Shown: positions 43,873 through 57,051 of the stretch, piece by piece
Layout of the letters: every line of letters begins with the position of its first letter
Position numbering within the stretch: position 1 is the stretch's first letter
The notes under the pieces: generated by a model
Databases searched by the model: none
What the model saw: the letters and a program-made list of their open reading frames with translations, nothing else
Told to the model about the DNA's origin: nothing
Program-made: the position numbers and the translations under genes
Assembly: GCA_037962975.1 (NCBI GenBank)
Contig: CM075676.1
Location: 93,814,001-93,878,000, forward strand
Direction of reading: 5' to 3'
Origin: Clitoria ternatea
Lineage: Eukaryota; Streptophyta; Magnoliopsida; Fabales; Fabaceae
Length of the DNA stretch: 64,000 bases

Positions 43873-45119
43873 TGTCTCTTCCCTTTCTCCATCCCTCTTC
43901 CCCATTTTTCATTTTTGGCAATTGAAAGAGACAACTCACAATGGTCAATAGTGCATGCTTCAAGAATATCAAAAATGGCAAACTCGGTAAATTGAAACTA
44001 GAGATTTTATGGAATTTGCAAGCAAAGCATGAAAAGGAAATGTCAACAAAGATAAAAACCATCAGAAACACAATAAAATTTAACTTTTTACAATTCAAAA
44101 ACAGCAACAAGAATATCAATCCCTTCAGAAAAATCAAAACCTTCTCCTCTCATTTTTCTTCAACTCATAGCAACCAAGACACTAGAAAAACAACAAAACA
44201 ACATAAAGAATAGCAACCAAAAAAAGAAAAAAGAAGAAGTGGGTTGCTGCCACCGCCGCGCCAGAACTAACCAGCCTCCTCTGTACGCGCTGCGCAGGAC
44301 TAGCTTGTCCGGACTTCGTTGACCCCCCCGAACCACTGATCTCCGAAAGCAACCTCGCGCTTTGGACCCCAGTACTGCACCGCCCCACCCTGCCCCGCCG
44401 CACGCCAACCGGCCTGGATCCGCCGCCCGTGAACCTTGCACATCCGTCCCTGACGAGATATGACGCCGACCGCGAACCCCGTATCCGACCCAGGCCGCTC
44501 AATGCTAGCCGACCAGGCCGCTCAATGCTATCCCCCCTCCCTCGACGTGACCGACCTTGCCCCGTGTCGCCTTCCTGCACGACCGGCCACCCCCGCGACT
44601 GACCAGTTCCTCTCGCGCGACGCTTAGCTGCGCCGATCGTATCCCTCCCAATAACCGGCTTCCTTCCTCGCATGCCTCCCGACTGGCCCAGATCCCGCAC
44701 AACCCCGATTTCCCTCTACGCGTTGCCCAGGTACGCGCATCGCCCGACACCGCCTGCGCCCGGACCCCTAAGGTCCGCGGGTCACTTCCACTACCTTCTC
44801 CCTGCACCGCCGACCCCCCCGCTGGTCCATTTCTCTCGTTTCTCTCTCCCCCCTTTCGCTTTCTACACTCTTGTTTCAAAATGAGAAACCCTAATGGGTG
44901 TCTCTTTTAATTTTTGTTTGTGTTGTTAATGGGCTTAAGTTTTTCTGAAGCCCAAAAGTGAAATATCCCGACTAAAATAAAAACCAATCCGAGACAGGGA
45001 AATTTTTTTTTCTCGTTCACAAAGCAGTCGGGATAAAATAATACAAACCAAAGTTAAGGGAACCAGAGAACCGATCAGAGAAAAGAGAAGACCGGGTCAG
45101 GATGCCACACGTTGGCAGG

Positions 45120-45995
45120 ACCCAGCTTCGGTTAAACGACGGCCAGCGAATAACGCTTGAGCGAGCCATACTCGCTGGAGCGAACCCTTATTCGCTGAAG
45201 CGAGCCCATGCACTCGGGAATTCCATCACTCGGAATCGGGATTATTCACTTCACTCGGGAACGGTCCCCTCGGGACATACTTCACCCGGTAAACTCTTAC
45301 TTAGCCAGATCCTCATTTTTAATTCTGGAAGGTTACAGACATGTTCACTCGGAAGCGTTTTGAATCTCCACTCGGGAAATGATTCCCTCAGTTATTCCAC
45401 TCGGAATCTATCAACCTTCCCTCACCCGGAATATTTCCCCAGTCATACATCACTCGGAGGCGCTTCAACCTTAATTCACTCAGAATTGTCTTGCGCATTT
45501 TTCACTCGGCATATTTTAATCTTCCTCACTCGGAGAACACCTTAACCCTTCATTTCTCGGAAATGATCTCCTTAACCAAGTCTTCCTCGGAAGTACTCTA
45601 ATCTCTCTTCACTCGAAAAGTGAGCTCCCTAATCAAGTTCCACTCGGAAATACTCCAACCTCTCTTCACTCGGAAGAATTCACCAGGTTAAGTCCTGCTC
45701 GGAAATATTTGAACCTTATCCACTCGGAATAGGTTTACTAAGATGGGTTTCACTCAGAAACGTTTGACCGCTCTTCCCTCGGAAGAAATTCTCTCGGTCA
45801 ATTCTCACTCGGGAGTATTAAACCCTTCTTCCCTCGGAAGAGGTTCTCCCAGATATATTTCACTCGGACATCATGACTATTCTTCCCTCGGAAGGAGTCC
45901 ACTCGAGCACATTTCTCTCGGAACCATTTTAAGCCTGCACCACTCGGAAAAAGCCCACTCGCTATATCCTCACTCGGAAACAGCTCTCCCAACAA
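45120..45995. repeat. Short-motif array: AGCGA/TCGCT then CACTCGGA
   Basis: 45125-45210 holds five alternating AGCGA and TCGCT blocks. From 45210 to 45995 the octamer CACTCGG(A/G), or its CTCGGA core, recurs roughly 33 times at irregular 15-40 bp spacing, with unrelated sequence between copies. It is not a simple tandem repeat. Sparse copies continue to about 47460. Confidence 0.8.
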
Positions 45996-46072
45996 TATCC
46001 CATTTGGAACTTATTGACTTAGCATTATTCTTTCATCATCACTTCCTAGTCGATTCAAGTAACACCATAGCA

Positions 46073-46111
<39 letters not shown>

Positions 46112-46874
46112 TTGTTCACAACACCGACTGTCGATCCATATAAATAAATATGTTCAAACAAATGGATTACATGAGAGCCGGTGGAGGCTATACCATATCT
46201 ATATACGATATGTATATTATGCACACTACAACAGTATAGATACCCATCACTCGGACTTGAGGCTTTCTCGTTATTCACCATTCCGACCTACATTTACTGA
46301 AAATATAGCCACAGTAGGGGTGAGCATTTTACATATTAAATGACAGTTATTGACTCGGATTAATCCTCAAATTCTCAATTATTCAATTACATATCTCAAT
46401 CAACAATAACATGCACTGCCATTCAATATGAATATTCACACAACATCATCCGATCGGAATTATTCAATTCACTCAGGGCTATATAATCCATATTATTCAC
46501 ATTAACATATACTCACAACCATACCATCACATTGCACTCGGCAACAGTATCAATATACATACATTCATCCACTCGGAATTCACTCAAGTCATTCAAGACT
46601 ATATTAATCATGTTATTCTCAATAACATTTACACATATACATACAAATCACATTGAGCTCAACAACAATTATAAGTGTGCACACATTTATTCAGTCAGAT
46701 CTGATTATTCATTATTAATTTTTATGTTGCAACATAGGCTCCAAGCCTTTTTCTCAGCTCCAAGCTGATCCGGCCGTTTTACTGGTACCAAACTGTTTGC
46801 CCTCTCACGTAACACAGTCACTCCAAGCGACAACGGAAGTGTTACGGGCAGCCCCGAGTCCAACTCGGTAGGCT

Positions 46875-47215
46875 TGCCTTGAGTCCAACCCAAGGTCTTT
46901 CATTGTATTTCACTCATATTCATCTGATTGCCGTTTCTATATTAAGCGTCCCACGCTATATGCTCTCAGCATTTTCAATGGCGAATCAGATGCATATGGT
47001 CTTACTCATCAAGCGTCCCACGCTATATGCACATGTACTCGGCATTGCCTTGAGTCCAACCCAAGGTCTTTCTTTGTATCTCATACATATTCATTTGATT
47101 ACCATTTCTATATTAAGTGTCCCACGCTGTATGCACTCGGCATTTCAATGGTGAATCACATGCATATGATTATAATCATCAAGCGTTCAACGCTAAATGC
47201 TCTCAGCATTTCCGA
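46875..47215. repeat. 171-bp tandem duplication
   Basis: GCCTTGAGTCCAACCCAAGG occurs at 46875 and again at 47046. The copies share the TTAAG(C/T)GTCCCACGCT and CAATGG(C/T)GAATCA phrases in order. Confidence 0.8.
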
Positions 47216-48223
47216 TAGTGCATCCCATGCATTTTATCATTATCATTAGTACAACAGTGCCATTTCACTCGTCAAGCATTTCATAATACATGCATCTCAT
47301 GCAGCCATTATAAAATCACAACAGATTCAGCACAGTATTTGCATACACTCGGCAATCCACACTTTTATCACATGCATCACATGCTTTTTAATATAAAATC
47401 ACAAACGGGAACTAACATAACAGATTCACATCTCATGCATTCGGCATTATCAATAAAATCGACATACTTCACATGCAATCGGCATTCACACAGCATTCTC
47501 ATAATTATCAACATGCATTTCATGGACAAAAATCAACATACACTACACAACTCATAGCTATCACAAATCCGGGCGTTTCATAAACTGTTACTCAACCACA
47601 ACACATCAATCAACACATTTCAAGTATAACACAACACAGTAAAGCAATTTCACCCGGAACCCGTCCATAAACCATACATTTGAGATGTAAATCAGCCCCC
47701 TACCTGGAATGAAGATTCCAGAAGCTCCTCGAGCTTCCAGCTCCGATCGGTTGCTCTCCGATCGCTTCTTCTCAATTAACATCCCTGATTCCAGTCGTCC
47801 AATACAGTACTCTGCTTTGGAGGAACTCCGAGCCGCTCACTCTCTCGAACAGCTCTGCCTCCATGACACTCCACGCTCTGCATGTAAGACAGCGGAGGAT
47901 TCCAAGCCTCCAAGACACAACGCTGTTCTCACTCTCGGTCCAGTGGAGGATTCCAAAAGTTGTTCCCTCACTCGAACAGTCCAATCCTCACCAACAATGA
48001 AGGACTTCCAGACTTCTAGGCACCCAACGCTGTCCCACCTCCCATTCAAGGTTCTACTCAGCGTTCGAGTGGAAGAAGAAGAAGGAGAAGAAGAAGACGT
48101 TTGCTGGAATTTCAGAGAGAACAGAGACAGCACCTCTGTGTGCACAAGAAGGAAATGCTCTACTCTCACTCTCAGCCTTTTCCAACTTAGCGTGAATAAT
48201 GAGTGAGAGAGAGAGACCAAACC

Positions 48224-48231
48224 CCTTTATA
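48224..48231 (-). promoter_or_regulatory. TATA box of a presumed LTR
   Basis: The minus strand reads TAGTATAAAGGGG about 130 bp inside the TGTAACATCC terminus at 48358, the spacing expected for a short U3 region. A CT-rich initiator stretch (CTCTCTCTCTCA) follows. Confidence 0.45.
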
Positions 48232-48358
48232 CTATCAGGGGTACATGCGTCATTTTCCTAGCCTCTTTGTATTATTCAACCATTAGCTTAAATCTACAAT
48301 TAACCTTAATCAGCAACTAATCTTAGTCGGTAATTAAATCTAAATCAGGATGTTACAA

Positions 48359-49000
48359 AAAGTCCTATTTTTTTTTTGAAAAAATATACATAACATCTTG
48401 TTATTATTATTATTATTGTTATTATTATTATTATTATTTGAGATGCTATTAGGATTTGATGTATTGATTTATTTCTAGAAATTTAAGTGAAAAATAAATG
48501 GTTTTATGTATTTATTTTAAGCGAAGCTAAATTAAGAATGAAAAATATTAAAATATAAATATCCTTTTAGAATAAAAGTTAAATAAAAATCTTATAACAG
48601 TGTCGTGCAAAACACTTTGCCTACATCGGCGTTATGAGATTTCTAAGGTTTATACACGTACGAATTTTATTCGTCTTGTATATTCCCTTCTCTGTAAGCT
48701 TTGTTTTACCGTAAATGAAATTAAATTAATTAGAAACGATAGCTTAAATTATTTCTGAAAAAGAACTACGTAACCCTGATTTCTTGTTATGCTCGATAAT
48801 CGTAGGAGCAAGAATACTTCCTGTCGGGCCCATTTTTCCTCTATTAATTTTCGTGTGTCTTGCTTTACTCGATTAATTTTATATTGCTACCACTCAAATT
48901 TAAAAACACCATTTTACTATGAGAAAGTTTATTTAGACGGGACGTCTTGTTAATCTTTTCAAATTTTCAATACGTTGTTATTCATTAAATAATAATATTT
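48359..49000. other. AT-rich DNA between repeat blocks
   Basis: Nothing recognised besides an (ATT)n-like run near 48400-48440. Confidence 0.5.
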
Positions 49001-49009
49001 CTTAAAAAA

Positions 49010-49690
49010 GGATTAATTTGGACGAGAATACGCCCTGTTAATCTTTTATTTTTGTTAAAATTAACTATTTTATTTTACCTTATTTTATTTCATCTTATCT
49101 TACTTAATTTTGCTTTACTTTATTTTATTCTATTTTAACTTTCTTAATTTTTATTATGCATGAGTTAAGATTAATTTGGACGAGACGTCCTGTTAACCTT
49201 ATTTCAAAAATTTCTTATGCGTGTTTTCTTAAGAAGTTAAATTAATTTCTAGGCTATTTAATATGTGAACGATCAATTTGAGGTAACTGTTTTATAACGG
49301 ACAGTGTGAGGTGCTAATACCTTCCTCACCTGTAATTTGGACGAGACATCCTGTTAACGTTATTTCAAAAATTTCTTATGCGTGTTTTCTTAAGAGGTTA
49401 AATTAATTTCTGGGCTATTTAATATGTGCGCGATCAATTTGAGATAACTGTTTTATATCGGACAGTGTGAGGTTTAATACCTTCCTCATCTGTAATTTGG
49501 ACGAGACGTCCTGTTAATCTCTTATTTTATTTATTTTAATTACTATGATTACATTTGATTTAAGATTAACTTGTACGAGACGTCCTATTAACCTTATTTC
49601 AAAAATTTCTTATGCTTGTCTTCTTGGCAATTTAATATGTGTGCGATCAATTTGAGGTAACCGTTTTATAACGGATAGTGTTCTCACCTG
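49010..49690 (+). repeat. About 160-bp tandem repeats with GGACGAGACGTCCTGTTAA headers
   Basis: Units start at about 49173, 49334 and 49493, each headed TAATTTGGACGAGACGTCC. They include AATTTCTTATGCGTGTTTTC, a GATCAATTTGAG(G/A)TAACTG phrase and TAATACCTTCCTCA. Diverged partial units precede (48935, 49010) and follow (49570-49690). The sequence just after (49785-49860: GGTGGCAACTCC, then CGGTCGACCTCCCGCCACGA) resembles leader sequence of plant LTR elements, so the block may be a retrotransposon fragment. Confidence 0.7.
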
Positions 49691-51558
49691 TAATTCGACT
49701 CCTGAACTTGGAATTTCATTTTTTATGACCAGTGTTTTAACAAAGGTTTTTTCTGATATTTTTTCTTTTAAAAATATTGGTGGCAACTCCTTGTTTTCTT
49801 CAAAAGGATTTCAAAACGATTTTTTTTTTTCGGTCGACCTCCCGCCACGATCTCGGTCACGACAAATTAGAACTTGCCTTACACGACCATGGAAACTTCA
49901 AGGTTGCTGTTCTTTCTTTCTTTCTCAATATCGCATGGATGATGAAAACAACGGAATGGAATGTTATTGTTTTATTCTAAGGGAAAATCGGTGATCTCAC
50001 CTCCTTTTGTTTCATTTTCAATTTCTTTTAAATTTCCTAATCCTTTCTCTTTTCTTTTAATTAATTAAGTTTTTAGTTTCACCTTTTGGTAATTAATAAC
50101 TTATCATTGCAATTTAATTTATCAGCTTTCTTAACCACTCTCTTCTAATTAATTAATTTACTTTTAACTTCATTAATTTAAAATTCAATAATAAAAATTA
50201 ATTTCTACAGCACAAATATAATTTTATTTAATTACTGAGATATTACATCTACTAAAACAGTATTCAATTGTTTAGTTTGAATTTTAAAGTACTGAATGTT
50301 ATATAGCAGCATATCAAAATTTTAGTTTGATTCAGCAATGAACCAAGCCATAGCTACAAATTTAAAATTATTATTCAAGACTGGAGTTGAGCACAAATTC
50401 AACACTTCATTTTTTTTCTATTCTTTCCTCTCTAAAGGCTTCTAAAAACTATTAAAACACCTAAAAAATAGTTTGTGAGTTATAAATAGTGACAATTATT
50501 AAACTAAATACAAAAAGGGAAGAAGATAGGTGAAATTAGAGTTGAAAATTTTGGGGGTAAATATTAAAAAAGATTTCACTCTTCACCTACTAAATAAAAT
50601 GATGTGGTCTAAGAACCAGAATGACATCTACATGTGAAGGCATGTGTCATTTAACGCAAAAGATAAACAAATTTTAACGTCAAATTTATTAACTCGACAG
50701 AATTTAAATGTGAAGGACGAAACACAATTATTTGATTTATAAGGGATTTATTCCCACAAATCGAACCGAACAAAAGTGATACACTATGTATTTCCTCTAT
50801 TAATAACTAGCCCAGGACCTTGCATGCCTGATACGTGTTGTAGCAGCTCGATACACACGAAACAAAAAAGAAGTGTCAAAGGAGTTGAATTACGAGAGGA
50901 ACATTAAAGAGCATTGAAGAATGTTTCATACGACAACTTAAATGGATAAAATGAATGTCCCAAAGTTTGTGTTGTTCGGGAGGGGTGGTTTTATGATATA
51001 AATTGAATTCTGCAAACACTCAATGAAACAGAAAATCAAGAAAACATAATTGAGACGGGACTGAACTGTTTTCTTCTTACGTTAACATCAATAAGTACTA
51101 TGAGTAATAGTAATAATTGTGTAGTACAAATATAGGCAACATACATATAAAAGGAAGAAGTAGTTATTATTCCCCTTCTCCTTGATGAGCCCAATTCCCT
51201 ATATCAAACCACAAAATAAAAAGGCAAGATCCCCCTACTTGAGCAATGTTTAGCTACGAAACTATCTTCAATTCATGTCAGGTCAATGTCTCTGTTTAGT
51301 GTCTACCTAGCTTCTTCAGACCTGTTTGGTAAAATGGAGGTAGCAAATACCATGTTGTGATCACTTGAACCACCTCATCAAACTATATACATACTAGAGT
51401 AGTTGCAAGATGTTTCTTGTATATCTAGCCACTTCCAGTGAATAATTTTAAGGGGTTTGATTCTTGTCATTCCATACCAAGAAAAATCTGCTAAACAATT
51501 ATAAATTTGCAAGAACAAGCATGCTGACATTTGTTGCATGCCCAGAATTCAGCTACAC
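49691..51558. other. Intergenic DNA and 3' region of the ATPase gene
   Basis: No gene recognised. The right part (about 51000-51558) lies directly 3' of the HMA stop codon and probably includes its 3' untranslated region. I could not fix the poly(A) site. Confidence 0.5.
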
Positions 51559-54500
51559 CTATTCTGTAATAATTTCAGATAAACCTCCTATAAAACCAGC
51601 ACTTGAGTGTCCATGTTTGGCACAACATTCCTTCATGTAGCTCTTACAACAACTACCAACTTCTCTCTTGTCCAAACTAATGCATGCATGCACAATAGGG
51701 GACTCCTTGCATTCTTTTGAAGTGCCCTCATTTATGCAGCATGCACTGTGTTCTCTCTCAATTAAGTTCTCACAGCACACAGCAGGCAAATTCTTGCAAC
51801 AGGAAATTTTTTCTTTCTCTTCCAAAATTGGACTACCACGCTTTGAGGCTAACTCAACATGCTCATTTTCCATGTCAATGGATATTTCACTTGTCTCGTG
51901 CTTCTTACAATCAGAATGGCAACCTGATTTTTTATGCAGACTGTCATGATTGGATCCTAACATAGTTCTGGGTTCTTGGCCTTTTTCATCTTCAAAACCA
52001 TGGATCAAGTGACAATGTTCATTAGTACTTTCTTGAGAAGAGTTGACATGGCAAGTAGAACCAAGTGAAGCTCTATCATGAGCAACCATGCCAGAATTCT
52101 GGTTGTGGCAGTGTCTTGTCTCATGTGACTTGTGTTCCAAACAGTTACCATGAACCAAATTGTGTGAATCTGAACAACCCTCGCTTTCAGTATCATTCTT
52201 ATGGAGTTCATCATGATCCTTGTCACATCTTCCATGATGACAGTGATCAAGTTCATGGAATTCATCACTTCCCTTACATGGACCATGACTTTTCTTGATA
52301 TTACAATGGTTAACAGTCACACTTACACCTAAACTTGAATTTGAAGGGCAGGGTGGACATGTTGAGGAACATGTCTGGGAGCCACATTTTTTAGGCTCAG
52401 ACATCTCTTTTGTCTTGTTTGAGCAACATTTCTTATGGCTATGGTGTTGGTGTTGATGCTGATGCTGATGTTGATGTTTATGATCATGATCATGATCATG
52501 ACTGTGACTGTGATCGTGATCGTGATGATGATGATGATGATGATGATGAGAGGCACTGCCATTAGTGCCACCACATGAATTTTTATGGATATGTAGTTTA
52601 GAGGAAGATTTACAACATTTTCCTCCATGCTTGTGTCCTCTTTTCAGAAGTAACATGCTGTTAAAGATTACCAACAAACATGTTCCAACATCAGCAACAA
52701 CTGCCGCCCAAACAAGTGGATGACCAGCAATGGCCAAACCAAGAATCGCAGCCTTAGTAATGACTGACAAAACAATATTTTCTATCACTTTCCTATGAGA
52801 TTTTCTTGCAAGCTTAATGGCTTCTGGTATCTTCCTAATGTCATTTGACATGAGAATTATATTGCCTGTCTCACTAGCCAATGCAGAACCAGAAATGCCC
52901 ATTGAGATTCCAATATCAGCTGCAGCTAATGCAGGTGCATCGTTTACACCATCTCCAATCATAGCTGTTGGACCTTCCTTTTTGAATTCTGAGATGATTT
53001 TTACCTTGTCTTCTGGCAGAAGTTCTGCATGGAGTAACTCCAGAGAATGCCCAAGCTGTAGATGAAATCACTGTTGCCGTTAGTATTTATCTCAGGTTCT
53101 ATGACTCCAACTTGTACATGGGAAGTAAGTGCTAACAACAGAGCATATTCAGATATCTACATACAGAAAAATGAATGCCCTAATGTATATTCCTTGATGG
53201 GATATAGATTAAAACAAAAAAAGGTTCTATTCATTTGTCAAAGTTTATAAGTTCCACTTTAAGAAATATAGAATCTAATACTAGACAAAATTACTCTAGT
53301 GATAGCTTGCTAGAATTTAAATTAGACATATCATATTCATAAAGATTAACCATATAGCATCACATACCTGTTCCTGTGCTTGCATTGCAGCAGATTGACT
53401 ATCTCCAGTGAGCATAGCAGTTTTGATTCCCAACAACTTCAACTGCCCTATTGCCTCCTGAACCCCTGATCTGCAAGCATCCGAAAGAGAGAAAATTGCA
53501 ACGGGTGTTGCTCCAGAGTATATGTATCCAGTGGTCTTCCCTCTTTGAATTTCACCTTGTAAGGTTGGAACTACAAAACAAAACCATCACAAATAGGAAC
53601 ACTTCACTTAGTTAAAAAAAACAGCAAAAGGTATTAAACACTACGAAGAATAAGGGTCAGTAGTCATTAGCTAAAAGAGATATTGAAATTGAAATTGAAA
53701 TTGAAATGAATTATACAAACTTATTATTCTCTTACAAAGTAGGATTTTAAGGAATTCACCTGTTCCAGACCCAGCTCTTGGGGCAATTTTTTTATTTCCA
53801 ATGTAAAGAATTCTCTCGTCAATTTTCCCACATATTCCTTCTCCAGGAAAATTTTCAAATTCTGTCACCTTTTCCGGCTTTGGTTCAATGGATAGAGACC
53901 TTCCATAATCAACAATTGCTGCCGCCAATGGATGGCTTGACTTGCTCTCTACACTTGACACCCTGAAAAGTTAAATCTAAACCCATTCATCACATAATCC
54001 AATTATCTATTAATTTAATCTATATCCCATCTAGGCTTTAAAAACTTTGAACAAGATTATATCTTATGCCTATCACTATTATATACATTTCAAAGAGAAG
54101 TTGGGCAGAGATAACAAAAAAGAGGGATTATCCTCACCAGTAAAGCAGTGTGTTCATATCAATGTCATCTGAAAGAGATTGAAAATGTGTCACCACAAAT
54201 TCACCCTTTGTTATAGTACCGGTTTTGTCAAAAGCCATAATCTTAATTTTTGCAAGTGTTTCGAGATAGTCACCCCCTTTGATGAGAAGACCTGAAGTGG
54301 CTGCTTTAGTATAAGCACAAAAAGTTGCAACTGGCGTTGAAAGGATAAGTGCACATGGACATGCACTGACTAGAACAACCAGAGCAAAGTGAAGCCAGTG
54401 TTTCTTGTTATGTACTTTTAATGCAACTGGAATCACAGCTACAAGAGTTGATATGGCTACAACAGCTGAAAAATTACCACCAAAAAATAAGAATAACGAC

Positions 54501-57003
54501 ATTGAGAGCAGGCAAGAAAGCAATGACAAAAAAAATTATATTCTTGAAAGCCTTTTATTTGTTCAAATGTGAAATGAACAAATAAAAGGTCTAAGACCAT
54601 GAATGATTTGATAGTCTTAAAACATATTATAATTTCAAGTGAAAATGACCTTTTATTTGTTCATTTAACATTTGACATGAACATAGTAAAGACAATGACT
54701 GTTCAAAAATACTTTTGCTTGTTCAAGAGTGATTAGAACAAATACTGGAGATTTTGACAAACCTGGGGTATAAAACGTGGCAAACTTGTCAATCAATCTC
54801 TGCATGCTGGTTTTGCTGTTTTGAGCTTCTTCCACAAGCTTTGCCATTTTAGCCACCACACAATCTTCAGCGAGTGAAGTAGTTTTCACACTAATATAAC
54901 CTTTTTATCAATCAAAGAAACACATTGACTTCACCAACTTGGTCTAGGAAAAGAACAACATATCAACCTTTTTGTTCTTCTTATATTGTTTCTTATACTG
55001 ATGACACAGATAATGAATACTAAGAATTTACCATTTAAATTGATGGTGCCGGCCCATACAGTAGAATCCTTTTGTTTTGCTACAGGGAATGATTCTCCAG
55101 TCAATGTTTTTTCATCAACTTCACAGGTTCCATCTAAAACAACTCCATCAATAGGTATCACCTCTCCCGCTTTAACTGCTAGAATGGTGTTTACTTTCAC
55201 CTCATCAGCATCCACAACCTCTCCTGTCTCAGCTATAACTGCTTTTTGAGGGGCTATGTTCATCAGTGATGACATTACTGCATTTGCCTGAATCCACAGA
55301 CTTAGCAAGCTTAGAAGTTTCACAATGTGAATTGAATCAGAGGACCCCCTGCTTTTTGTGTTCTACTGAGGAAAACATCAAATGCAAAAATGGGCCAGTA
55401 TACATGGACTCATTGATTCAGTTTACTTATCTCCTATACCATAATGAGAATAATCTTTTCAATCCTAAATCACACATGATAATTATTCTTGATTAATTCA
55501 AGAATAATATTTGAATCAGTGTTATGCATGAAAAATAAATAAATGAATACCTTGTGGCTTGCCCTTGACTCTAACCACTCAGCAATTGAGAAGAGGAAAA
55601 CAATTGTACCGGCTTCCAAATAATCATCCATTGCAATCGTACCAATAACTGTCAATTTTGTTTAAAGTCAGTAGGAGCTACGCATTATTTTTTTTTGGAA
55701 TGTGTGTGATATTTAACAGCAAATCTGTAGCTGGTTCCATGAATCTAATAGTATCATAATATTCGTCATAAGTCATGTATATAAACAAACTATTGACAAC
55801 TAAATCACTCTTAACAATTTGGCCTTCCACTTTTTTTTTTTTTTTTCTCAATCTCTCCTCCTTCAGCAATTTGGTGACTTACCATTCATCTGATTTACTA
55901 TGTGTATTCTTTTGTAAAACTTCCACCTGTTACTTTTTCTTTTTGTATGTGTCCAAAATCACTTGTGGCGAAACAGCATCCAAAATTATTTTTAATACTT
56001 ACCCATCGAACATAAGTGTTAAATATTACAATCTAACCCAAAATCTTAAAATGATAGTTGTATGACTTTTTACATTTATAAGTCGCTTAACTCTAAATTA
56101 TGTTACATTTAAATTCTTTAATGATATATAACTAAAAATAATAATTAAACAATGAAGATATTTACACATTTATCATGCCTAATATTTGACATGAATATTT
56201 AAATGATAAGAGTTGAGCTCTAACTTTAGGGTTCGTTTGGTTTCCAGTTAAGAAATGAAGTTATGAAAATGAAAAAATCTAAAGATTAATGTTCTTTCAC
56301 GTCATTCGAAACGATCAAAACTTCATTTAACCGTAGAATCTATTTAATGTTGGTCAAATCCCGATTTGACCAACCCAGTTGAAAAACCAAAGATAGACTT
56401 CTCAATCCCTATTCTATCTCCCTTTTACCAATATTTAAAAGATAAAAAATGAAATTATTTCAAAATGTATAAAATTATATGTCCTTTATTGTTAACAAAG
56501 TTAACTACATAACAAGAACATGAAATATCATTTTGAATTTGAAGTTTAGTTGTCCCACCCTCATCCTCTTTACTGTTATTGCAAAGATAAAAAAAAAATA
56601 TGTATGTAAAAGATTGTACAAATTCCTTTAAAAAAATGTGTAGCTATTTCTACAAGAATACATGTACTAATGTGAAGTGTTAATTAGTTACCTCGGATAC
56701 CTATGCTACATGGGGTCATTTATTTTAGAAGCTAAGTTTGTTGCTTTCACGTCGGCGCATAATAATACAAGTTAGCGACCTTAGTTTTAATAGCCACCGT
56801 TAATGGAAACTGAAAACGAAGCAACCAAATATGGAAGTAAAACCTTGTCGCGTACACAACACAAAATATTAGTATTTGCGGTGTCTGTGTGACCCACTCC
56901 CATTAATTGCCCTTTCCTTTCCCTTTCATGTGCAAACGGTAATGGTTAACAAATAAGATTTATAAAATGAGTTTTATTTTTAAAATTAAAAGATCTAATT
57001 ATT

Positions 57004-57051
<48 letters not shown>

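Larger units (their letters stand above)
41485..48358 (-). mobile_element. Degenerate LTR-retrotransposon-derived block, no coding, probably nested long LTRs
   Basis: The block starts TGTTACACCC (41485) and ends GGATGTTACA (48358), which on the minus strand is a TGTAACATCC...GGGTGTAACA LTR outline. Flanks AAATG and AAAAG match at 4 of 5. A second pair of LTR-like edges lies inside: TGTAATGTCC at 41745 and GGATGCCACA ending at 45109. Both right edges have a promoter-like zone just inside on the minus strand. One reading is a 3.4-kb LTR inserted into another 3.5-kb LTR, but no matching duplication flanks the inner one. No gag or pol is visible, and frames here are chance, including the GC-rich 44230-44880. 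Confidence 0.45.

Noticed and set aside
44230..44880. GC-rich frames near 44.2-44.9 kb as a gene
   Set aside because: Frames exist on both strands from composition alone, with Pro/Arg/Ser-rich translation and no motif; it lies inside LTR-like sequence.
45102..46078. HSG/LGS-rich frames at 45.1-46.1 kb
   Set aside because: They translate the CACTCGGA array and have no other support.
56220..56420. Possible MITE terminus (GGGTTCGTTTGG) in HMA intron 2
   Set aside because: No inverted partner terminus or target duplication was found.
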